Shown piece by piece: positions 1 to 10,614 of a DNA stretch of 64,000 nucleotides. The notes beneath the pieces are model-generated. The model was given only the letters and a program-made list of their open reading frames with translations. It had not been told where the DNA came from and made no database searches. Within the stretch, counting starts at the first letter, position 1; each line of letters begins with the position of its first letter. Where the stretch lies: positions 11,718,001 through 11,782,000 of the forward strand of contig NC_134932.1 of NCBI RefSeq assembly GCF_051020765.1. Reading direction: 5' to 3'. The translations under genes were made by a program, and so were the position numbers. Source of the stretch: Lasioglossum baleicum (Eukaryota > Arthropoda > Insecta > Hymenoptera > Halictidae).

Positions 1-3000
1 TTATTATGGCAGATGACTGGGTGTGGGCAAGATTGCCCGCGTTCTTGCTTCGGCTTTGTGCAAACACGGACGACGTTTGCGAACTTTCTTCATTCCTGCT
101 CGCGGAGTTTCCTTTTTGTAAATGTTACTTGGCGGAGTTGTATTTACAGTTTTCTTGGAGGAGTTTCCTTTTGTTCGCCGTGGTCCTGTGGGACGTCTCG
201 GCATCATTATTATTGCGAATATGTGTCCGCTGCTTTATTACAGACTGTTCCCTGCTGTTCTGCCGTCTTTCAAACGATGTTTTAAGAAAACAAATGGAAA
301 AATAAAAATTGTAATATAGAGGAATATGAAATAAATTCTCTTGTAACAGACTGATACTTCAACCTTCCTCTTAATTTAGGAGACCTGTTCACGCCACAAG
401 ATTTTCATGTCAGTGTGGCTTTATATAAATACAAAGTTTGCTATTCCCATTTAAATGGCGTGGATAAATGGCTTCGTCTTTTTTTATTTTCGTCACAGGA
501 ACCGGAATGATTTATCACCCAAGCAACAACAGCTCGGAGATAGCAAGTTGCCCCTAATCCAAGCATTTCGTAACACGCAGATAACTTTCCGAAACGCTCT
601 CAGATTTGGCTACTGCCTCTTAAGTTGCTGTACCGAACGACTCTAGATAAACTGACCGCCTACGGTTTTTCAGAACTGTTTCTCGACACGCGTCCCGTAA
701 CCAGAAATCAAAGTAATCATTATCTTTCAAACAATTAATATCTGGCGTACCCTCGGACTCGAGTATTCAAATATGCATACACAGAACGGTCTCATAAATG
801 ATTTATATGTCAGGCATCCTAAACCTGACGTCCAAAGCTGAACCTATGAAACCTCTCGTATTTCCCCTAAATGTTTCCACATGCTTCACAAACCATACCA
901 AGTCACACAAAACACCGCGGCCAACCTCAGAAACCTTAGCCCACCGCCACCGACTAAACTCAGCTCGAAATTCAGATCCCATCTCGCAACCCAAAGTTCA
1001 GCCATGGCTTTGACGTCACAGGCTATCGCTCTGAAGCTTGCAAAACGAATTCGTGGAGGATGCACGACGTTGTGTCTCTCACTGTACATGCGGAAAGGGT
1101 CTGTGGACGGAAGGGCAAGCCTTTGGCAGTAAATCACAAGCGGATCGGTCCATTTTGACGAATATCCAGAACGGAAACGGGCGAGGTGACCTCGTTGCGC
1201 TTCCACGGAGCATTTAAAGTGGGTCCCGCAGGTATCGGTTCGTTTGCATAACTCCGGTAACCCCTTGTAACCGAGAACCCTTCACGGGGTTCTTCGTTGA
1301 CGGGTTCCCCCCGCGACGGGGTACAGGCAAGAACTGGACGAATTCCTCGGTGTCGAGGATAAAGGCGAGCACGGTAAACAGAGAAACGGCACGGTTGGCA
1401 CCCTGCGGCCGCCACCGTCGTAAAACCCGATCGCGCGATTCGCTCTGCTTCAGTTAACGTGAATGCCGGACACCATCGGAAGTCTTTGCGGATTCGCCGA
1501 GGACCGTCGCGTGGACGAAAGAACGTTTGCGGATGTGGCGGCCGCCCGGAATTCCACGTGAAATGCGCCCCGGCTTTCCGCCCCTGCGACCAGCTCCTCG
1601 CTCGTTTTCCGCGAGGATTCCTCGGGAATCCTTGACTGCCGGCCAGCTGATAGATGGGCCTCGCCTATCTTGCTCTAGCCGAGGATACAGACCGTACGCT
1701 AGAGCTCCCTGCCCGTTTTCAAACGGGTGATGCTCGGATTCGAAGATTATGCCACTGGTCGGTTGAACGCGCTGCTCTAGATGGCCGGTCTCTGATCATT
1801 TTTCCTCTGTCCGAGGATCCAGGTCGTAGAGGTTACGAGGATTGAGCTTTTATTATTTTTTAAGCAACGATGGACTGATTATCAGGTGTTGCTCCCTTTG
1901 TTTTCTAGCGTGTTCATACGAAACGAAACACCGGCCAATGACGGTAACAAGAAGATGCCGCCGCGATTACATTACAATATTATAATAAGCGCGGAATTAC
2001 ACCTTCGAGCTGCATAATTAACCACTTCCTTTACATTTCTCGAGATACTGTCGTGATTTCACACGTCCGAAGCGAACCTCGAAATTTGTTCGTAGCTACT
2101 TCCTCCTGAAGACCCTCATCGAATAATCTACGCATCTTGAAATATTAGTACAAGCGCAGTTCAAATTCAATTAATAAAGATTACACACGGAAAAGAGTTG
2201 TCTACAATTCCTTTGTGCACCTGGATCTCGAAGAACCCTCTTGAGTCGTGTACAAAATTATCGTAGTGCTAGTATTCACTTAGTTCTAGGTGAAGAACAA
2301 GGGAAGAGGAAGAAGACGCTAAACATTGTTGATTCAACTTCAAAATTAACAAATCGCTGATATTCGCTGGATTAAGATCAACGGTAGAGGAAGTTGAAGG
2401 GATTAGAAATATTGTTGGTGTTCAACATGCACAAAATGAAAATCTAGACCAACATTACGAGCGTAATGAGAGAAGAAGAAGAAGAAGAATATTAATTAAA
2501 ATTGCAGTTGAACAGGAAAAATCATGCACGCGCGACAGCGGCCTCCCGCGAGGAGTTGGACTGCCACGTGTACGCAACATAACAAGTGAGCTCGTTGAAT
2601 AAAACTATCAGGGCCCGGACGAGCCCCCGCAAATCGTCAGATCGCAATCTGCGCATTATTCCGACGATGCCGAATAAAATATCGATTATTCTTGCGAGCG
2701 GGTAGGAAGCGGCGGATTGGAGCGCGCCGGAACGTGTCCTGAAAACGAGGAGCGGTCAGTTATCGGACGGTCGGTTATCCCGGCTGGAAAAATTGCGTGC
2801 CGGTCGCAGGAAAATTGCGTGTCGGTAGACAGATTATTTTCGCGCCGTTTCGAGCGGCGGCGACTTAATTCGCGAAGACACGCGAAAGCGCGGCAGACAG
2901 CGTATAATATTCGCGGCAATACTAACCGGCCCGTTGAATATGTACATTTTTATAAAGCGTACCTGCTACGATTCCCGAAGCCTTCGCCGCGAGAAAACAG

Positions 3001-3206
3001 ATAGAACTGCGGAGAGAACGTGAAGAATTAACAGTGCCACGCCAGTGATTTATTCGAGCGTTAATATTCCAGATCCTTTATCGAGTGGATTACTCGGCCG
3101 TGGTCCGGGAACGATTCAATTCGACGCCATTCTTTTGTCCGTTGCGGTTCTGCGGTTCTGCAAGTATTTGCTTTCTATGCTGGAGGCTGCAAAGTTGTAG
3201 GTCCAG
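1..3206. other. No gene recognised; unique sequence
   Basis: Open frames here stay below about 110 codons, lie on both strands over the same bases and show no domain that I recognise. The only structured items are a short GAA run near 2470-2490 and C/G-rich stretches around 1270-1330 and 1520-1640. I see no terminal inverted repeats, no tRNA-like internal promoter boxes and no convincing exon bounded by splice sites. Confidence 0.5.
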
Positions 3207-3246
3207 TCGGAAAGTAATTTCGTTTTTCGTGTACAAATGGCATTTC
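3207..3246 (+). repeat. Mariner-like terminus fragment
   Basis: About 40 bases here, centred on GGAAAGTAATTTCG, are almost repeated at 28351-28396 and continue in both places with a CGTGTA-n-A-n-ATGGCATT stretch. The core motif also ends the mariner-like element at 44744-45589. Terminal repeats with this core are common among insect mariner transposons (recalled family knowledge, not searched). No opposite end lies nearby, so this is a solo or truncated end. Confidence 0.55.
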
Positions 3247-4073
3247 TAAATGGTAAAACATTCGCTATCATATTCCCTCATTTTCCAAATAGCTGAAACG
3301 ACACGTTTATAAAGTCTACAGCCAAATTACAGCATTGTATCAGCTACAAATGTTCTGTGCATCCCGCGTAACAATATTTAAATAATTTGGTCGATGTCAA
3401 AGTCTGATAGTTTTATTCCAAAGCATGTGTTTGCAATGCATTACTGAATTCCGGATGAGCTCTCGAGGCTCTTCCGGCGTCGCGTTCATTGATGGATAGC
3501 GTATCGCAATCATTGATAAGGAAACGGTGAATAAAACAATTTGTATGAGTTAGCGGGGTGATGAATGAAGGTAAACTGTTCGAGACACGAGGTGGGAGGT
3601 ATCGCAGCGGACGCAACACGCCGCGCCTCTAATAATGATAAATGAATAAGTAGCCAAATCGGCCTCCACAAAGGGCCCATTGATTCGGTTTGATTGATGA
3701 TTCCATAGTCTTTGTGTTTCGGTGCCTGATGGAAACCACAGACGCGGTACGCCTCCCTTGTTGTGAAACGCGCTACGTTATTGTGATGGTCGCGTCCATT
3801 ACGACGATGACGGCCGATACCACGCGCGAAAAGGCCTCCAAACGAAATTATTGGTAATTTATGGAAAATCCTCACGCGCCCGACATTCGTTTCGAGTGGA
3901 ACCAACGAACCGTGAAATTTGCACAGCATTGCATTATCGTGAATAATTGTTTAACTCCTCCAAGAAGCATTGTTCCGTCACAGAAGTATTTTTTTGTTGA
4001 GGGTAGAATGGGGGTGTTGAAAATTTTACTTAAAAAATTATGGATATTATTTTACGATTGTAGGATAAAGTGT

Positions 4074-4709
4074 CCAAATATGAACCACTTTTTGTTGATA
4101 TCATTTTTCGATTTTTTCAGGATGCTCTTCTTCTTCCAAAAAATACCAGTTGTAGATGCATTTCCTCCCTATAAGATTCTGGGGTCAAGTTTGTCCAAAA
4201 ATTAATACAGCTTGGGAAAAATATTTTTTTTTTTGTGGTGTGTCATTTGCAGGTTCCAGCGAAAAGGGTTCTTAATATGGTACACCTTGAGTCCCTAATA
4301 TGACACCTAGTGCCATATTCAGCACCCACACCAAGAATGTCAATAGCTACACCTATATCTGATAATACTAGCTACTGACAAAGAGAAAACGGATTTCAGC
4401 CGAAACCAACAGTTGGCAAACATTAATACAAATAAACTGAAACTACAGATATGTTCAAACATTTCAAAATCACTTACGTGCCTCGAAAAAGATACTGTCG
4501 AAAATCTAACCACAAAAATATTCAACACATGGAGACACAACTGGCAGAGGATCGATACTAAAATCTATAGAATGGTGAGATTTCACTGCACACTGTTGAG
4601 TAAACATGGTAAACTATTGTTTGAGGATTTTCTCACAAGATTGTGACTTCTCCTTCACAAGATACAAGGTAGTGACATAATAGGCGATTATACCATATTT
4701 GAGCACTTT
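4074..4709 (+). mobile_element. Dispersed repeat, copy A (inverted partner at 20748-21383)
   Basis: This 636-base block matches the reverse complement of 20748-21383 along its whole length, by eye at close to nine bases in ten with few indels. The ends look like an imperfect terminal inverted repeat: AAGTGTCCAAATATG at the left (about 4068) and the reverse complement of CATATTTGAGCACTT at the right. That points to a DNA transposon rather than a retroelement, but no clean target duplication is visible. The interior carries a short frame conserved between copies (4413-4646) and a pyrimidine-rich tract followed by TTTGCAG near 4252, which resembles a 3' splice site. I cannot assign a superfamily. 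A simple segmental inverted duplication is the alternative, though the sharp ends with shared termini argue against it. Confidence 0.8.
4413..4646 (+). pseudogene. Short frame inside repeat copy A
   Basis: A 77-codon frame runs from an ATG to a stop inside repeat copy A. The same peptide can be read from the reverse copy at 20790-21100, but there a two-base difference (CACACAAC against CACAAC) breaks it into two frames. The peptide is rich in Lys, Thr and Leu and contains a W-R-H-N-W-Q-R core. I recognise no catalytic triad, zinc finger or helix-turn-helix signature. Conservation of much of the peptide in both copies may only reflect a recent common origin. The upstream TTTGCAG suggests it could have been an internal exon of a transposon gene, so the ATG used here is arbitrary. 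No function is proposed. Confidence 0.35.
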
Positions 4710-7700
4710 TACCCTATCTCCTGGGAATTGTGTAAAAAATTTCACTCGATGAAAGTGTATCGACATTTAAACTGAATCAAGAAAGGAATTACAGTGGGGC
4801 GAACAAAATCGTGTAAAATCAGTTAAAGCGAGGGCAAACAACCGACCACAAAGCAACAGAGTATTCGAATGCGCACAGGTTGACCGGGAGCGGTATCCAG
4901 AGGGTGAGACTCGAATGAGGGGTTAAAAAACGTTGGATGGACGATTCGAGAGATCGAATCGAATGATTATATTATCGGTGGCGGCGCGGAGTAGTTGAAC
5001 ACAAAGTACGCGAGGTAGCCGTCGCTTATCCGGTTCGGATCTAGGTACATTAAAGCTCGTCTGTGCACGGTGGATCGTTAGATCCGCGGCCCGTTATTTT
5101 CACACCGATAAGAAGACGGTGTCGGCCATCTTGATACGGTTCACCTGTCGCTTGTTCCGCCGGTGCAAAACGCGTTTCGGCCGAGAGACGATCGGTGCCG
5201 CATTAAAAGCGACGTCCCTTAATTAATTCGTCCGGAGGAATAAATTTCCCCTCGCTCCCCCTTCCCTCTGCTCTTCGTCCACCGTCCGACGAATCGGCCG
5301 ATAATTAGCGTCAATATTCGATGACTAATGTGGGTCCGCCGGTGACACGTCGTCGTTAATTTTTGCGCGGCGTATCGTAAACAGGACGGTTATAAATTAA
5401 CGGATCTCCGCGGAGGCTCGAAATTAACACCGTTTACTGACTAGCTTCTGGCTGTGCAGGATTCCCTGGCGCTGTTTGAACGCAGCAGCGCATCGAATAA
5501 CGCTGCGCTCGATATTTTTATATCCGTAGCGCGCGCACGTCGACGGTGTTTGCGCGCCGGATTAATTTCGGTGCTGTTTAAATACTCCGCGGGACCGTGT
5601 CCGATTCAATTAGCAGAATATATTTTATTAAACAAACAGCAGCGGCGCGCACGCCATGACCTTGGCTGCCGCTGCTGCCGTGCCCGCGTGAATTTTTGCG
5701 CTCGCAATAAATGCGAAACTGTAAATAAATCTCTGATACAGAGCCGCGGACCAGCGCGCCGTTGTTAGCTGTTTATAATTGTTTACACGCCGCGAGTATA
5801 TAACAGGCCGTCGGATATTTCCGAATTCGTGCGTTCCCGCGATTATGAAGTCGGTGAACGCGCGCCCCGTTTTTCACTCCCGTTTATTTACAGGTTTTTA
5901 TTTAATCGTTAATGTAGGTTGCAAATGTTCCGCGGTGGGTGAAACGAGCGTGGCAGTTAATGGGGGAAGAGCGGGATGTGTTTACGAAGAGGATTCAGTC
6001 GTTAAGGGTTGAAGAGACGATTGAGTTATAGTTGATTAATTTTACTATTTTATAAAAAGTTTTCGTGTTTAACTCACTTATCGGACCGAGTATAAATACA
6101 ATTTACATTAAATACAATTAAAATACAATTTTAATAAATCGTTAATAATTTTTCATGAATTGAAGATTGGCGGCCAGGTAGGACGGGGAGGACTCGCGCG
6201 GTGGAAATTCCGCGAAAGCTGGGTTTGTCGGCGAAACAGGGTAAAATCACGAGCGAGCGGGGGTGGATGGCAGGGTCGTAGCGCGATTGGTCAAAGCGGG
6301 CGACCGGAAACGCGAGAAGAGTGGCCGGTGACAAACGGCGGCGCGTATCGCGACCGGTGAATAAAACAAATGAGAGTGGAACAAAGCTGACAGTGGCGGC
6401 GCGGCGGTGTACGGACAACGCGGAATTCGAGGGTGAAAGTGGGCGAGGCCCCGGGGCCAAGGGGTAGTTCGGCTAATGCGCGATGATTAAACTAACGGCC
6501 GCCACCGATCACTCTGCCACGAAAACCCTCTGATCTTCTCGAGACCCACCCTCGAAATCGACGTCCAGCAATCCTTCGAATCGTTTCTTTCTTTTAGCCG
6601 TACCAGTCGCGTTTCTTGCCGTCATCCTTGACACAGTTCGATCTTCGAGCCACCCCGACGAACAATCGCTCGATCTTCGATCCCTCGATCAGGTCCACGG
6701 AAAAACTGAGATTGTTTTGGACAGCGCGGATATTTGTTACGGGGGTGGCTGGCCACCGATAAACAGAGATTCCTACTGGTTGCCGATCTTAGTCTGGGGC
6801 AGTTTTATGAATACATTGAGGATATTGAAACAAGGAGTATTTCTAATCCTATCACTTGAAAGACAAAGTAAAAATTCTGACGAAATATTCGAATTTCCTC
6901 CGAATTTCATTCCAACGGAATATTTTCTGAAACGGAATGGACCGCAGGCTGTTTTGAAGCGAAATCGCGAGCCCGGTTCTTCTGTTTGCGTCAACCAAGC
7001 TGAAACAGAAGCTGCCCGCGGCAAAAGCCGATAAACATCGGCGGAACTTTTCGCTTTCTTCGGGCAAGAGAGCACCGTCGTCGCTCTGCCGCGCAACTTG
7101 AAACAGGATCCGCGGGTTTCCCCGGTCGTCGTTTTTGTTTCGCGGTTAAGCGGGGACGTTTCGTGCGTTTTCGAATTTACGATGTCGCAGCGACGACGAC
7201 ACGTATCAAAAGAAATCGAAGGGACGACGGAGGAACACGGTGGTGGAGAAGAACGGGGTTGGAAGACGCGGGGGTGGATAGTCGGTAAGAACAATGATGA
7301 ATGCGACGAACTCCAGGATTCGGCGGAGAGTTCCGGCGAAAAGTTTTACCCCAGCGACTATATCTGTGTCGCAATTTTTCTTTTCCGCGTGTGTAATTAC
7401 CGTGGGAAACTGGCCGGCGCGCTTTGAATGACGTTTTTCCTGCGAAGTTGCTCTTCTACGAAAATACTCCCGTTCCGTAATAAATATCCAACTTCAACAA
7501 ATATTTACGACGATTATGTTTGCAGTGATTTGTAGTCCGAACGTTTCGATTTCTGTTCATTGAATTGATCACGATAAAATAGTTCTGGCCAGTGCATTAT
7601 GTTCTTAATAGATGATCGATGATACCAAGTATCAAACGGACCTGGTGTAGCTATGTTAATATGTACTGAGTCGGTGGGGATTCGATACATGCTCATATTA

Positions 7701-8612
7701 GCACTAAGACAAACAGTTCCGACTAATCCGTTCGTTACAGTTTGTCAGCGGTGAATTGTCTAACATTCTACAAATGAAATCGTTCTAACAATCTTTCCGG
7801 TTACCCAAACTGTCGACGATGCAAACACGAAAATAATCCAAACGAAAACGCTAACAATCTTACAAATCTGAGGAGAATTAAATAGAGGATCCAAATAATT
7901 TTTCACCGGGAAGGTATTCTCGTGTTATTAAGTGGTTCCAGGAGAAATTCAGAAGTCTCCCAGTATTTTTGCGACAAGTACGAAGAGCGGGAAGCAAAGA
8001 GGAAGCGAAGGGACGCATGAAGAAGCGCCATCTGTCAGTTCTCAATTCCCTTTGGTCATAGCGCTCGCAGACACGGCAGAAAAATGATCCCCCTGGATTT
8101 TCGAGCGGTACCATAGCCGGCTTTCACCCTCTCTGACACATACACACATACGTGATCCCGCGGACACACGTATTCGCCGGTTTCATAAAAATCGCGGGCC
8201 TCCTAAATCCGGAAAGGCGGCTGCGCAATGTTCCATCGTCGAATTCCTCGCGATCTGCGTTAGTTCCTGCAACGATTAATTCCGGCCGTCTTCGAAATCG
8301 CGACCCTCGATATCTTTCTTTCGCGTGCGATCCCTCGTCCGTTTCGTCGGCCATTTATAAGTGGTCCAGGTATTCCGCTTGAATTATTATGTTCCTCCTG
8401 CAGATTGCCCGGGTCATACAATCTTCATTAACCCTCGCGAACGGTCCCCCAGTTCCCGATTTTCGGCCCGAGAATGTACGGAAGTAATATGGGGGGCAGC
8501 AAGCGGAGTCGCTGGAGTACTACATAATTAATTAACAGCAGAAAATAATTCACAATTTTCTTATTTCAGAGAGAGAGAGAGAGCCTGATTTTACCAACAG
8601 GAAGATGTTATT
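4710..8612. other. No gene recognised; unique sequence
   Basis: This stretch is CpG-rich with scattered GCCAT motifs (for example near 5127) and polypurine patches around 6160-6450 and 7180-7330. The longest frame (6773-7294, minus) is Arg/Ser/Pro-rich and overlapped by frames on the other strand, so I treat it as chance. A short GA run sits at 8570-8584. No repeat boundaries are seen. Confidence 0.5.
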
Positions 8613-8817
8613 ATTAGACTGTGGATCTTTAAGCAAAATAAAAAATGTTCGCATTGATTGCAGAACACAAGAGGCAGATAAAAATGGTATTCGTCTTTCA
8701 ATTATCCTATTAAACTAAAACTAATACCTTGATGTCCTTGAATATTTTTAACATATCCACTGCTTTAAATGGTACTTGTCCATTTTTGTCATAAATGCAT
8801 AAAATCCGCAGTCTAGT
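8613..8817 (+). mobile_element. MITE family 1, full copy
   Basis: A 205-base miniature element is bounded by inverted ends: AGACTGTGGATCTTTA at the left and the reverse complement of TAAAATCCGCAGTCTAG at the right. It is flanked on both sides by TATT, a candidate 4-base target duplication. A second copy with the same ends and the same TATT flanks is at 37373-37536, and end fragments lie at 24374-24408 and 37266-37297. The left 60 bases and right 50 bases align between the two full copies, while the middle differs in length. There is no coding capacity, so it must have been mobilised in trans. The superfamily is not identified. Confidence 0.75.
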
Positions 8818-9392
8818 TATTGTAAAAAGAGAGACGGACAAATCAATCTTGAAGACCCGAAAGATCTGAAAAGTATTTATATGGCGCACCCCTAAATTGT
8901 AAAGACCATGTTCAAAGAAGAACACATTGAAAACATTCTCCAGCACACTCACCCCAGAAAATCTAAAAAGAAGACATCAGAACGGTTTCATCCCCCACTT
9001 CGTAGATCGCCAGCATCCCCTAACCTATCCACGAGATTTCCGTGGAACCAACAACAGCAATCTTCGCGGTAACAATTGTTAATACTCGTTGAAGAGGGTA
9101 ACGGTCGTTACGTTAACGTTCAAAGAACGCTTCAGGTATCTTGGTACACGACCAGAGGATCTCTCTCGAGGCAAAACGAGCTGGGAAAAAGAAGAAGAAG
9201 AAGGGGCGGGTGAGAGGGAGGAAAGAGGGATGAAGGGAGTAGAGGTAGGGGGTTGAAAAAAGTTTCCGAAGAAAAATACGTTGAGAGCATGCGAGAGGAA
9301 AAGAATATTCCCGGGGTGGTTTCTCCCCCGGTGTCGAAGCCCGCGAAGTGGCGCATCCGCCGTTGGTGGCGTCGAATGGGGTGCGCGAAAAA

Positions 9393-9418
9393 GGGGGTTG
9401 ATGGGTGGGGGGAGGGGG
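9393..9418 (+). other. G-quadruplex-capable run
   Basis: Runs of 5, 3, 6 and 5 guanines are separated by loops of 5, 1 and 1 bases. This fits the usual four-tract quadruplex rule on the plus strand. A role in promoter or replication control is only a possibility. Confidence 0.5.
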
Positions 9419-9588
9419 TTGCAAGACGAAGCCAACCAAACCAACCCCCGGGTTGCTCGCTCGCTCGCGCCGCGTCCCGCCGCGCAACAAAAGCGTGATA
9501 AATCGAGTACATTAATTCGCATTTTACCTTTGTTTGCGTTATGGAATACAATATTAAATGGAATGGCCGCACAATAGATAATGTTGGC

Positions 9589-9734
9589 CGCCATCATTTA
9601 CGCGGGAAACGCGGCGCCGAGACCCGGAGACGTTGCTTAGGCTCCTCTCGCCATCATCCGCGATGGAATCCGCTCTTGTAGGCTCTCCAGGATTCGCTTT
9701 CCTCTCTTCCTCTCTCTCTCTCTCTCTCTCTCTC
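9589..9734. promoter_or_regulatory. GAGA/GCCAT cluster (PRE-like)
   Basis: Two GCCAT motifs (9589-9593 and 9650-9654), each in a GCCATCAT context, lie just upstream of an uninterrupted TC repeat at 9709-9734. In Drosophila, GCCAT is the Pleiohomeotic core and GAGAG the GAGA-factor core, and Polycomb response elements combine them. That is family knowledge; activity here is inference from motifs alone. Confidence 0.25.
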
Positions 9735-10056
9735 ATTCTCCCTCCTCTCCACTCTCCTCTACTCCACTGGATTCCACCGTTTCTGATCGCCGTTTTCGGG
9801 CTGCCATTAATCTGAGAACCTGCTGAGAACCTGCTCCGGTCCTCGATTGATCCGGCCCGAATATGCGCCGATGATCGATAGATACTTCGGGGACGCGTCC
9901 ATATTGATTTTAATGCGCCTCGCTGATTGAATGTGCTTTAGGCTTGCTAGCCACTTGGCGAACGGAACGGAACTTTGTTGCAAGATGTACTGTACGGGAA
10001 TCGTAAGTTTCCGAGCATCTACAAACTAAAGTAGGAACTAGAATATTAGTCATAAC

Positions 10057-10606
10057 CAGGAACCATAACTGTTATAACCGAAAAGAAAAAAGTCATAGAA
10101 TAACAAGTATTTCATTGACTAAAATCGTATTGGTTACAAATAAGGATTATAAGTAACCGAAAATTTTTTTCTTATTGGTAAATGTTATCGTTGAGAGAAA
10201 TTCATTTCGATCAGACTTCATTTCGAACTACACTGCGGATCTTTATACTAAATTATTATGAACAAGTGAAAAGAAATTCGGTCATCGATAACTGTTATGA
10301 GTGATCGAAATAAATTTCTCTCATCGATAACTGTTATGAGCGAGCGAAATAAACTTCTCTCATCGATAACTGCTTTAAACAATCGACGTATTTTTCTTTA
10401 TCGAGGAGGATCCAATTTTTTGAACACTAATAACAGTTATTTCTAACCAAAATGTATAAAAATCAATATTTTCTAATCATTTTGTTCTTCGAATTCTTTT
10501 CTTCATATTTTGTGTACATTATATTAAATCACAATAATAATAAACTTTTTATTAATGATTATATTATCGTAGAAAATTTTAGAATACCTGTTACCTTTGG
10601 TCCCTG
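10057..10606. mobile_element. Non-autonomous hAT element (550 bp)
   Basis: Ends are CAGGAACCA at the left and the reverse complement of TGGTCCCTG at the right, differing at one base in nine. The flanking octamers GTCATAAC (10049-10056) and TTCATAAC (10607-10614) match at 7 of 8 positions, as expected for an aged 8-base hAT target duplication. The interior is AT-rich and non-coding. It carries repeated palindromic ATAACTGTTAT motifs at 10065-10075, 10288-10298 and 10327-10337, with ATAACAGTTAT at 10430-10440. Such subterminal motifs are the usual transposase-binding sites of hAT elements (known in Ac and others). It would need a transposase from elsewhere; none of the matching subfamily is in this window. 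Confidence 0.85.
10281..10376 (+). repeat. Tandem subterminal repeat in hAT element
   Basis: A unit of roughly 40 bases beginning TCATCGATAACTG and continuing through CGAAATAAA-n-TTCTC is present twice in full and a third time in part. Each unit holds one ATCGATAACTG core, related to the element's inner terminal sequence. Confidence 0.7.
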
Positions 10607-10614
10607 TTCATAAC

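Larger units (their letters stand above)
8818..10048. other. No gene; CT/GA-rich and G-rich DNA
   Basis: This stretch contains a purine-rich block at 9180-9260, a G-quadruplex-capable run (9393-9418) and a TC microsatellite (9709-9734) close to two GCCAT motifs. The overlapping minus-strand frames at 9079-9597 are Pro/Ser/Phe-rich translations of the polypurine complement and look non-coding. Confidence 0.45.

Noticed and set aside
4790..4810. CAGTGGGGCGAAC as a hAT end
   Set aside because: No inverted partner and no repeated octamer found within 2 kb.
10240..10254. ACTGCGGATCTTTAT as a further MITE family 1 end
   Set aside because: Only 15 bases match and they lie inside the hAT element at 10057-10606 without a partner; likely chance.
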